Assembly: GCA_900555045.1 (NCBI GenBank)
Contig: USJW01000040.1
Span: 1 to 37,287, forward strand
DNA: 37,287 nt
Direction of reading: 5' to 3'
From: an uncultured Clostridium sp.
GTDB lineage: Bacteria > Bacillota > Clostridia > Lachnospirales > Lachnospiraceae
In this document: positions 1 through 6,925 of the stretch, piece by piece
Layout: each line of letters opens with the position of its first letter
Numbering within the stretch: position 1 is the stretch's first letter
Notes under the pieces: model-generated
Told to the model about the DNA's origin: nothing
Database searches by the model: none
What the model saw: only the letters and a program-made list of their open reading frames with translations
Made by a program: the position numbers and the translations under genes

Positions 1-4
1 ATTC

Positions 5-2302
5 CTAAATTTTTCCATTTTTTACAAATTCTGTGATCTGCTCCGCCCTCACTGGCTTCAACAGATACCCGTCGATGCGCCCCCTCTGGCAGGCGTCGAT
101 GAGCTCCGACTTGATGAGCCCGGAGATGACGAGAATTTTTAGCTCCGGCTTTAAGAATCGCGCCGCAGCGGCCAGCTCCGCGCCGTTCATCCCGTCCATC
201 TGGTAGTCGGTGATCAGCGCCGTGTACTCCCCCGCGCCCGCCCGCAGCTGCTCCAGCGCCTCGTCCGGGCTGGTGTAGCAGTCCGCGCTGACCCCCAGCT
301 TTCCAAAGACGCGCCCCAGCATCCGCAGAGTGCTCTCGTCGTCGTCCACCACCAAGAGGCGCGTGACGGGGACTCCGGGAATTGTATCGGATGACACGCC
401 GGCGATATTCCCCAGTTCCGGTGCCGCTTTCTCAGCCGCCGTGCGCTCCCGCTGCGCGGCCTGTTCCCGCGAAGCCTGTTCCCGCGAGGCCTGTTCCCGG
501 GCGTCCATCTCCTCCCCGCGCTCGCGGCAAGGCAGACAGTAGTAAAAGCAGGTGCCCTCCCCCACCTGGGATGTGGCGTTTATGGCGCCCTGGTGCTCGT
601 CCAGGATCTTCTGGCTGATGGCAAGCCCCAGGCCGGTTCCCTCCCCGTGCTTCTTGGTGGTGAAGAAGGGGGTGAAAATGTTTCCCAGGACCTCCGGGCT
701 GATCCCGCCGCCCGTGTCCCTCACCTGCACCAGCACAAAGCGCCCGGCCGTGGCCATGGGGCTTAGCCCCTCCGGCAGCTCCCCTGCGGCCACGGTCCCC
801 GCGCTGAGGGTCAGCGTCCCCTCCGAGCGCATCTCGTAGAAGGCGTTGACGCACAGGTTTAACAGCACCTCGTAGAGCTGTGTGGGGTTTCCGAAGACTT
901 GGGCGTGATCCGTGCATATGTCCGTGTCCAGGCGGATTTTCTCCGGCTTGATGAGCACCACGGACTTGATCCACTTTCGCATGGCATCCTCGAAGTCGAA
1001 CAGTCGGTATTGGGCCTGGTCGGCGCTCCTCTGGCTCAGGGAGGAGATCTGGGACACCAGGTCCCTGGCCCGGAGGGCGGCGTCGTAGATCTCCTGGGCG
1101 TCGCTGTGGGACAGGCAGTCGTCCGGCAGGTCCTTTAGGAGAAGCTCCGAGTAGCCTAAGATGGGCGCCAGAATGTTGTTGAACTCGTGGGACAGGCCGC
1201 TGGTCATGATCCCCACCATCTGCAGGCGCTCGCTGTGCTTGGCCTGCTCCCTGGTCTGGTTTAGCTCCGTCATGGCGCTGTTTAGCTCCGTCAAGTACTG
1301 GGTCTGGCGCAGCAGCTCCCGCTGGCGCTGGCCCGATCGGATGAGCGCCAGGGCGCCGATGCCAAGCAGGATGAAGATGGCCGCAAGGAGCCCCATGGAT
1401 TCCGCTAACAGCTGGTTGTAGGGGCCGATAAAGTCGTCGTAGTCCATGGTCAGGGAGATCACCCAGAAGCCCTCGTCCATGGGCAGGGGCGCGAAGGCGG
1501 AGAACTTCTTGGCCTTCTGGGGCTCACTCTCGTCGGAGAACCAGTAGGAGTCGTAGACGAACGTGCCCTCCCGGCCGGAGAATTGCTGCTCCATCAGCTG
1601 CTTCATGCCGGAGATGTCGATCCCCGGGTAGTGCTCCAGGCGGCCCGAGATGGCCTGAAGGCCAATCTGCTCCCGGCTCTCGTGGGATAAGATGACCGCG
1701 TTCTGGTCTTTGACCACAAAGTAGCCCTTGACGTCCGTCTTTAAGGCCGCGCTGTCCACCGCCCGGTCTAAGGCCGAGAAATTGAGGAGCTCCGCCAGGT
1801 AGAGCGGCCCCTCCTCCCCCGCGATGCTCACAGGCGCCACCACCGGGATCAGGCAGCTCCCCTTCCCGGGGAAGTACGCCTGGGACACCCGCACGCTTCC
1901 GGGCGCAGGGACGTCAAACGCAAAATATCCGCCCTCAAAGCCCGCCCCCTCTGACGGGCTCGCCACATTGGCCAGCACCCGGCCGTCCTCCCTCAGAAGG
2001 AGCATATTGCGCCGGGCCTGGGGCTTCACGGACAGATACTCCTCCATGGAGGCCTGAAGCTCCCCCATGGATCCGTATCTGCGGGCGGCCTCCCAGGCCA
2101 GAAGCTCCCGCTCCGTGTCGATGTACGTGCCCAGCGTGCCGCGGACGGAGCGCACGATGCGCAGCATCTGCTCCTGCTGCTGGCTGATCAAAAGCCCGCT
2201 GTAGCGGGATATACAGTGGCCCAACACCGCCGCCATGGCGGCCAGGGCAATTAAGGCCGCGGCGATCGCGGCCCAGCCTTTCAGTCGTCTCTTCTGTTCC
2301 AT
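5..2302 (-). CDS. Hybrid sensor histidine kinase with C-terminal receiver domain
   Basis: Membrane sensor kinase of 765 residues. The ATG at 2302 is chosen because GAGAGG lies about 12 bases upstream; the frame stays open further upstream but through promoter DNA. Seen: a hydrophobic helix at about 10-30, an extracytoplasmic region of about 260 residues resembling a Cache-type sensor, a second helix at about 298-320, then a HisKA block with the phospho-accepting His372 in SHEFNN, and a HATPase domain with N, G1 (DTGGGI) and G2 (GTGLGL) boxes. A low-complexity linker follows, and then a receiver domain with Asp699 in LITDYQMDG and a conserved Lys in LLKPV. The kinase probably passes phosphate to its own receiver and perhaps to the divergent OmpR-type regulator at 2453. 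The ligand is unknown; the carboxylate carrier downstream of the regulator makes an organic acid a reasonable guess. Confidence 0.9.
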   Translation of the reverse strand: MEQKRRLKGWAAIAAALIALAAMAAVLGHCISRYSGLLISQQQEQMLRIVRSVRGTLGTYIDTERELLAWEAARRYGSMGELQASMEEYLSVKPQARRNMLLLREDGRVLANVASPSEGAGFEGGYFAFDVPAPGSVRVSQAYFPGKGSCLIPVVAPVSIAGEEGPLYLAELLNFSALDRAVDSAALKTDVKGYFVVKDQNAVILSHESREQIGLQAISGRLEHYPGIDISGMKQLMEQQFSGREGTFVYDSYWFSDESEPQKAKKFSAFAPLPMDEGFWVISLTMDYDDFIGPYNQLLAESMGLLAAIFILLGIGALALIRSGQRQRELLRQTQYLTELNSAMTELNQTREQAKHSERLQMVGIMTSGLSHEFNNILAPILGYSELLLKDLPDDCLSHSDAQEIYDAALRARDLVSQISSLSQRSADQAQYRLFDFEDAMRKWIKSVVLIKPEKIRLDTDICTDHAQVFGNPTQLYEVLLNLCVNAFYEMRSEGTLTLSAGTVAAGELPEGLSPMATAGRFVLVQVRDTGGGISPEVLGNIFTPFFTTKKHGEGTGLGLAISQKILDEHQGAINATSQVGEGTCFYYCLPCRERGEEMDAREQASREQASREQAAQRERTAAEKAAPELGNIAGVSSDTIPGVPVTRLLVVDDDESTLRMLGRVFGKLGVSADCYTSPDEALEQLRAGAGEYTALITDYQMDGMNGAELAAAARFLKPELKILVISGLIKSELIDACQRGRIDGYLLKPVRAEQITEFVKNGKI
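459..503 (-). repeat. Three-copy 15-bp tandem repeat inside the kinase linker
   Basis: Three consecutive 15-bp units starting GCCTGTTCCCG on the plus strand lie at 459-473, 474-488 and 489-503; the last is degenerate at its end. Read on the coding strand they give a repeated REQAS-like linker between the ATPase and receiver domains of the hybrid kinase. The unit is a multiple of three, so copy-number change would keep the frame and only alter linker length. Confidence 0.85.
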
Positions 2303-2333
2303 TTTAAAGCGTTTCCTCTCTTGTGATACGCCC

Positions 2334-2385
2334 ATTATAGAGCGGGGACAAAGGATTTGCAATTCCTTCCTGTTTACGGTAAAAT
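2334..2385. promoter_or_regulatory. Divergent promoters sharing one palindromic -35 hexamer
   Basis: TTGCAA at 2357-2362 is its own reverse complement. To the left, 17 bp away, ATTATA at 2334-2339 reads TATAAT on the minus strand and serves the hybrid kinase. To the right, also 17 bp away, TAAAAT at 2380-2385 serves the response regulator. The shared hexamer is centred in an 18-bp near-palindrome (AAGGA...TCCTT, 2351-2368). The two polymerases could not bind at once, so the promoters should compete, or be switched by a protein bound at the palindrome. Confidence 0.75.
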
Positions 2386-2392
2386 AGAAAAA

Positions 2393-2409
2393 GCGGCCGA
2401 AAAGGCCGC
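2393..2409. other. GC-rich hairpin in the response-regulator leader
   Basis: GCGGCC and GGCCGC flank a GAAAA loop, placing a 6-bp stem at the predicted 5' end of the response-regulator mRNA. On the minus strand the same stem is followed by TTTTTCTATTTT, so it could also terminate antisense transcription heading toward the kinase promoter. Either role is inference. Confidence 0.5.
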
Positions 2410-2452
2410 CGGGACCGGGATGTAACCCGCCCGCGGAAAGGAGTTCTTTCTC

Positions 2453-3169
2453 TTGCCACAGGATAAAGTTCTGATCGTGGACGACGATATTCATATTTTG
2501 CGCATGGCCTCCCGCATCCTCCAGAGCGACGGGATTTCGACCACGGAGGTGTCCTCCGGCCGCGAGGCCTTAAACCAGATTCTCTACAGCCACTACGACC
2601 TGATTCTGCTGGACATCAACCTAGACGACCTGGACGGGTTCTCCATTGTCAAGAAGGCCCGGGCCCAGGGAATCTCAACGCCCATCATTATCATCAGCGG
2701 AAACACCGAGGAGTACAACACCATCTTCGGCCTGGGGATCGGCGCGGACGACTATCTGACCAAGCCCGTGAGCCCGGCGATCCTGGGTGCCAAGGTCAAG
2801 GCCCTGATCCGCCGCAACCGCACGGCCATGGAGCAAAGCGAGAAGCTATTGGAGCGCGGCCCCTTCTCCTTCGACCTTGAGACCTACAGCCTCTATATGG
2901 AAGGCCGGGAGATCCCGCTGACCTCCAAGGAGAAGCAGTTGGTCTGCCTGTTCTTAAAAAACATCAACACAGTCTTTACGAAGGAGATGCTCTTTGAGCA
3001 GGTCTGGAAGGACCGGGCGGTGGACGACAACACCATCATGGTCAATATCCGAAACATCCGCGCAAAAATCGAGCCGGATCCAAAAAATCCCAGATATTTA
3101 AAGACGGTCTGGGGCATGGGCTACCAGTTCGTGCTGCCGCCCCGCGGTGAGGACAGCGGGCGCGTCTAG
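2453..3169 (+). CDS. OmpR/PhoB-family response regulator (TTG start)
   Basis: Transcription factor of 238 residues. The start is TTG at 2453, preceded by GGAAAGGAG about 9 bases upstream; the first in-frame ATG lies inside the receiver domain, so TTG is the only credible start. Seen: a receiver domain (about 4-122) with acidic pair Asp11/12, phospho-acceptor Asp54 in LLDINLDDLDG and Lys in LTKPVSP, then a winged-helix trans_reg_C domain (about 135-230) ending in the typical KTVWGMGYQF strand. It is probably the partner of the hybrid kinase encoded divergently, and may control the carrier gene that follows; both are inferred from position. Confidence 0.92.
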   Translation: MPQDKVLIVDDDIHILRMASRILQSDGISTTEVSSGREALNQILYSHYDLILLDINLDDLDGFSIVKKARAQGISTPIIIISGNTEEYNTIFGLGIGADDYLTKPVSPAILGAKVKALIRRNRTAMEQSEKLLERGPFSFDLETYSLYMEGREIPLTSKEKQLVCLFLKNINTVFTKEMLFEQVWKDRAVDDNTIMVNIRNIRAKIEPDPKNPRYLKTVWGMGYQFVLPPRGEDSGRV

Positions 3170-3233
3170 CTCAAGCTATTCCACGCATTTGTATAATTTG
3201 CATAAAATTTCCATTAAATTTTTGTGAGCCATC

Positions 3234-3275
3234 CCGCGGGAATCTGTAGATTTCTTCAGAATTCCCGCGGTTTTC
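3234..3275 (+). terminator. Strong hairpin with T-rich tail between regulator and carrier
   Basis: CCGCGGGAAT at 3234-3243 pairs perfectly with ATTCCCGCGG at 3261-3270, with a further CTG/CAG pairing inside, followed by TTTTCCTTTA. It lies about 65 bp after the regulator stop and 60 bp before the carrier start. It is most simply the regulator's terminator; if transcription starts near the TATAAT at 3192, it would instead sit in the carrier leader as an attenuator. Confidence 0.7.
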
Positions 3276-3337
3276 CTTTATATTTGCCGGTTATAGTTGA
3301 GTACATCTTAAGACAAACAAGAGGAGGTTACTCAATT

Positions 3338-4651
3338 ATGTACCTGGCTATTATCGGATTCGCCATGGTGGCGGTGATCGTCGCATTGCTGTTAAAGGGA
3401 AAAATGTCCCCCATCGTGGTACTGATCACCATCCCCACCATCGCCGCTCTTTTGGCCGGCTTTGGAATCAGCGACATCGGCTCCTTCATCGTGGACGGCG
3501 TGAAGACCACCCAGAACAACGCGGTGCTCTTCATCTTCTCCATCACCTACTTCGGCATCATGACCGATGTGGGACTGTTCGACATCCTGGTGGGCAAGCT
3601 GGTCAAGAAGGCCGGCAACAACGTCATCGCCATCACCATGGTCACCGCCGTGATCGCCATCATGGCGCACTTGGACGGTTCCACCGCCTGCACGGTGCTA
3701 ATCACCATCCCCAGCATGTACCCCATCTACAAGCGCATGAACATCCGCCCCTACGTGCTGCTTCTGCTGACCGCGGCCTCCATGGGCGTCATGAACCTGC
3801 TGCCCTGGGGCGGCCCCACCGCGAGAGCGGCCACGGTCCTGGGCATGGATGCCAACGACCTGTGGCTGAAGCTGATCCCCATCCAGATCGTGGGCGTGGT
3901 GGTAACCCTGACCCTGGCCGTGATCATGGGCATGATCGAGAAAAAGCGCGGCGCCGGCCTGACCGGAGAGATCTCTGTGGACGAGGAGTCGAGGGAGCTC
4001 ACCGAGGCGGAAAAGAAGGCCGAGGAGTTAAAGCGGCCGAAGCTTCTGTGGTTCAACGGAATTCTGACCATCGGCATCATCGTGTCCCTGGTGCTCAACG
4101 TTGTGAGCTCCTACGTGGTGTTCATGATGGGAACCTGTATCGCACTGATCGTCAACTATCCTTCCTTAAAGGCCCAGGACGCGCGCTTTAAGGCTCACGC
4201 AGCCTCCGCCCTGTCCATCGCCACCACCATGCTGGCGGCCGGCGCCATGGTCGGCGTGATGGAGGGAACCGACATGTTAAACGCCATGGCGAACGTGCTG
4301 ATCTCCTTCATCCCGGAGGCTCTGGGACAGTACATCCACGTGATCTTCGGTATCCTGGCTCTGCCCATGGGCATGATGATCGGAACCGACGCCTACTTCT
4401 ACGGGATCATGCCGCTCATCATCGAGGTGGGCACCAAGTACGGCGTGACCGCCTTAAACACCGCCATGACCATGATCATCGGCAAGAACGTGGCCCTGAT
4501 GATCAGCCCCCTGGTTCCCGCCACCTTCTTAGCCATCGGCCTGGTGGACGTGGAGCTAAAGGACCACATCCGCTTCTCCTTCAAGTGGCTGTTCGGAGTC
4601 AGCCTAGTGATGCTGCTGGCCGGATTCCTGTTGGGAGTCATAACACTGTAA
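3338..4651 (+). CDS. CitMHS-family citrate/carboxylate transporter
   Basis: Polytopic membrane carrier of 437 residues. The ATG at 3338 follows GAGGAGG 10 bases upstream; the frame extends upstream through the hairpin, which is not coding. Sequence features fit the CitM/CitH family of metal-citrate secondary carriers: an N-terminal YLAIIGFAMV helix, repeated hydrophobic segments, conserved HLDGSTACT and MNLLPWGGPTARA loops, a charged cytoplasmic loop at about 205-230, and GTDAYFYGIMPL in the second half. Family members bring in citrate complexed with a divalent cation together with protons; the exact substrate here cannot be read. It follows a two-component system, a common arrangement for citrate/dicarboxylate sensing. 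Confidence 0.85.
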   Translation: MYLAIIGFAMVAVIVALLLKGKMSPIVVLITIPTIAALLAGFGISDIGSFIVDGVKTTQNNAVLFIFSITYFGIMTDVGLFDILVGKLVKKAGNNVIAITMVTAVIAIMAHLDGSTACTVLITIPSMYPIYKRMNIRPYVLLLLTAASMGVMNLLPWGGPTARAATVLGMDANDLWLKLIPIQIVGVVVTLTLAVIMGMIEKKRGAGLTGEISVDEESRELTEAEKKAEELKRPKLLWFNGILTIGIIVSLVLNVVSSYVVFMMGTCIALIVNYPSLKAQDARFKAHAASALSIATTMLAAGAMVGVMEGTDMLNAMANVLISFIPEALGQYIHVIFGILALPMGMMIGTDAYFYGIMPLIIEVGTKYGVTALNTAMTMIIGKNVALMISPLVPATFLAIGLVDVELKDHIRFSFKWLFGVSLVMLLAGFLLGVITL

Positions 4652-4664
4652 CGAAAAATCACAA

Positions 4665-4713
4665 AAGCCCGGAAAAGGCCTGCCGCCTGGCAGCTCTTTT
4701 CCGGGCTTCTTTT
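4665..4713. terminator. Bidirectional terminator between convergent genes
   Basis: AAGCCCGGAAAAG (4665-4677) pairs with CTTTTCCGGGCTT (4696-4708) and is followed by CTTTT. The opposite strand also has a T-rich tail. It separates the carrier gene from the convergent opine-dehydrogenase-family gene. Confidence 0.85.
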
Positions 4714-4763
4714 AATCTGTATTTACCGGCACGCCCGGCGCTTTTTGCCCGCCGGTCTTCAGC

Positions 4764-5846
4764 TTATCCCTCCGCCAGATACGCGAGGATCTCCTCCTTC
4801 GTCAGGCCCTCGATCCCCCAGTCCTTCGCCGTGTATCCGGCCTCCATACAATCCTTCTCCAACAGCACGCTCCCCAGTTGCACCATCGCGTCCATCGTGG
4901 GGCACGGCACGCCGAGCATGCGGGCCATCTTGACCCAGGACGCCAGGCCGTAGGGGATGTCCTCCTGGTAGTACCGGTTCTTAAAGTCGGCCGGGCCCTT
5001 TATCTTCGCGAAGCTGGGATTGTGGGCCACCGCCTCAAATACGTCGTCGGTGGGCACGGTGCTGCCGATCCCGTGGGCCGCGATATCCCACTTGCAGCCC
5101 AGGGACTTAAGTAAGGCAATCCGCTCCCTGTCGATGGCGTCCGTGGCCTTCGCCACACAGCTTGTGAAGCCCTCCGTGTAGTAGTAGAACTCGCCCGCCG
5201 CGTACTCGATGCGGCCTGCGTTTAAGATGCAGCCGGGCACGTGAATGATGGGATTTAAGCTGTTAAGGCCGCAGGCGATCACGTTCTCCACCGGCTCCAG
5301 GCAGTCGTAGTACGGCCGAAGCTTCTCCAGCGTCTCCTCCGTCCGGTTTGCGGGCAGAACCCCCAGCTTTAACGGCTTAAAGCAGCTCATGATCAGGGAC
5401 TCCCCCTCGCCGGTAAGGCGGGTCGCGTAGGGGAGCGTGTGGGTCTCCGCCACCGTGACCCCCTCGGTCTTTCCCATGCGCTTTAAGACGTTCCACAGCA
5501 GGAGGCTTCCGAAGGTCCCTGGAAAGAATACGATGGTCTGGCCCTTCTCCACGTAAGGGGCCATGGCCTCTGCGGTGGTCTTGTGGGCGAAGGCCGGGAC
5601 CGCCACAAACACGATCTCTGCGCCCTCCATCGCCTCCTTGAGGTCCGAGGTTACCTGCTTAATCTGGGCCGTTCCCACGGAGGCAGCGCCCTTTAGCTGG
5701 ATTTTCTTCTCCTCAAACACCTTTTTCATCTTCCCCGCAAACCGGGCGTCCTCGTACAGGCACACATCAAATCCCCTGAGGGTTAAATCCGCCGAGATGG
5801 CGTGTCCCCCGTTTCCCCCGCCGATGACTGTAACCGCATGTCTCAT
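4764..5846 (-). CDS. NAD/NADP octopine/nopaline (opine) dehydrogenase family protein
   Basis: Soluble oxidoreductase of 360 residues. The N-terminal Rossmann fold is clear: VTVIGGGNGG at residues 6-14, then the acidic end of strand 2 (CLYED). The C-terminal half has the opine-dehydrogenase helical domain, with NSLNPIIHVPG and the catalytic-type His in its PxxH-like context. The family joins the amino group of an amino acid to a 2-oxo acid such as pyruvate using NAD(P)H, or runs the reverse. The start codon overlaps the stop of the upstream MarR gene (ATGA), with AAGGAGG inside the end of marR, so translation is coupled. Which amino acid and oxo acid are used cannot be told. Confidence 0.85.
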   Translation of the reverse strand: MRHAVTVIGGGNGGHAISADLTLRGFDVCLYEDARFAGKMKKVFEEKKIQLKGAASVGTAQIKQVTSDLKEAMEGAEIVFVAVPAFAHKTTAEAMAPYVEKGQTIVFFPGTFGSLLLWNVLKRMGKTEGVTVAETHTLPYATRLTGEGESLIMSCFKPLKLGVLPANRTEETLEKLRPYYDCLEPVENVIACGLNSLNPIIHVPGCILNAGRIEYAAGEFYYYTEGFTSCVAKATDAIDRERIALLKSLGCKWDIAAHGIGSTVPTDDVFEAVAHNPSFAKIKGPADFKNRYYQEDIPYGLASWVKMARMLGVPCPTMDAMVQLGSVLLEKDCMEAGYTAKDWGIEGLTKEEILAYLAEG

Positions 5847-6373
5847 AGCTTTTCCTCCTTAAGCTGCCTTCGCATCTCATTTTCATCCGGAACAAGACCG
5901 CTCTTCACACCGTCCTCCGGCGAGATGCCGATCAGCCGGCGCTCCAGCCGCCGGAGAAAATCGTAGATCGCGTCCCTGGACGCAGCGTCGTCCTCCTTCG
6001 TCAGCTCGGTGATCACAGACTCCAGATGCCGGTGATACTTAAGGTGCATCTCGTACGCCCTTACCCCCTTCCCGCTGAGGCTTAGGATAAACCGGAGCTT
6101 GTTGTCCGGGTCCGCAGTCCGCAGGAGATACCCCTTCTTTTCCAGTTTCTTTAGAATCTGCGAGACTGCTCCCCGGGTGACGCCCAGTTTTCTGGCGATG
6201 TCGGACGCGCAGAGCCCCTGATCCCTGCCGATGCAGCTGATCACGTGGATCTCCGCCGTGTACAGCGGCTGGTCTCCGCCGAAATAGTGCGCCTCCTCGT
6301 CAAAAATGTTGAACTGGCGGACCGTGCACAGCAATTGGTATGTTAGTTGTTCGGATGTGATATTGTTCTTCAT
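5843..6373 (-). CDS. MarR-family transcriptional regulator
   Basis: Regulator of 176 residues from the ATG at 6373; a TTG two codons upstream (6379) is also in frame. The centre shows the MarR winged helix: LYTAEIHVISCIG, then DIARKLGVTRGAVSQILKKLEKKGYLLR, then the wing with DPDNKLRFILSLSGKG. The long C-terminal tail is charged. It forms a two-gene unit with the opine-dehydrogenase-family gene (ATGA overlap) and very likely represses its own promoter through the palindrome at 6382-6398. No good ribosome site precedes the ATG, which fits the predicted leaderless transcript. Confidence 0.9.
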   Translation of the reverse strand: MKNNITSEQLTYQLLCTVRQFNIFDEEAHYFGGDQPLYTAEIHVISCIGRDQGLCASDIARKLGVTRGAVSQILKKLEKKGYLLRTADPDNKLRFILSLSGKGVRAYEMHLKYHRHLESVITELTKEDDAASRDAIYDFLRRLERRLIGISPEDGVKSGLVPDENEMRRQLKEEKL

Positions 6374-6379
6374 ACCCAA

Positions 6380-6408
6380 ATTGTATACCTACTATACATT
6401 ATTGTCAA
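6380..6408 (-). promoter_or_regulatory. marR promoter with built-in palindromic operator
   Basis: On the minus strand TTGACA (6403-6408), a 17-bp spacer and TACAAT (6380-6385) form a near-consensus promoter. TGTATA-N5-TATACA (6382-6398) is a perfect 17-bp inverted repeat covering the -10 and spacer, the size and position expected for a MarR dimer. Transcription should start about 7 bases past the -10, at the A of the marR ATG. Confidence 0.8.
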
Positions 6409-6418
6409 TGGCCATTCC

Positions 6419-6922
6419 CTACCTCTCGGAAATACTGATGGCCTCCACCGCCACGCTGCCCCCGCGCACGATCTCCAGGCGGTTCGCGAACTGTCTTTCG
6501 AACAGTCGGATCAAATCGTTGTTCCTCCCCTCCGCCTGCACGCACTGGATTAAGGCGCTGCGGCCGTCGCAGTCGATCATCCTGGCGTCAAAGATCGCAA
6601 GCGTGCGGCTGATCAACTGCTGCTCCTGCTCCGTCAGGCCGGACACGCGGACAAACATCAGCTCCTTCATGTGGATCGCTGCGTCCGTCCAGTCGATCAC
6701 CTTGATCACCTCCACGCTCCGGTTAAGCTGTTTTTTGATCTGCTCAAAGGTCATATCGTCGCTGGTCAGGCCGATGGTCATGCGCGACACGCCCGGATCC
6801 TCCGTGACGCCCACAGTCAGGCTGTCCAGATTGTAGGATTTCCCCGAAAACAGGCCGGACACATAGGCCAGCACCCCCACCTCGTTCTCCACCAAAAGGC
6901 TGATCCATCTCTTCTTTTTCAT
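6419..6922 (-). CDS. ilvN: Acetolactate synthase small (regulatory) subunit
   Basis: Regulatory subunit of acetohydroxyacid synthase, 167 residues, the usual length. An N-terminal ACT domain (WISLLVENEVGVLAYVSGLFSGKSYNLDSLTVG, about 5-38) is followed by the second ACT-like/ALS_ss_C region (ELMFVRVSG onward). In the family these bind valine or other branched-chain amino acids and activate the catalytic subunit. The start lies only 3 bases after the ilvB stop, with GGGAGG upstream, so the two are co-translated. The symbol ilvH is used for the same family. Confidence 0.93.
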   Translation of the reverse strand: MKKKRWISLLVENEVGVLAYVSGLFSGKSYNLDSLTVGVTEDPGVSRMTIGLTSDDMTFEQIKKQLNRSVEVIKVIDWTDAAIHMKELMFVRVSGLTEQEQQLISRTLAIFDARMIDCDGRSALIQCVQAEGRNNDLIRLFERQFANRLEIVRGGSVAVEAISISER

Positions 6923-6925
6923 CTC

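Noticed and set aside
2303..2494. N-terminal extension of the hybrid kinase to 829 residues
   Set aside because: The extra codons cover the divergent promoter and overlap the start of the response regulator; the ATG at 2302 has a ribosome site followed by a normal membrane helix.
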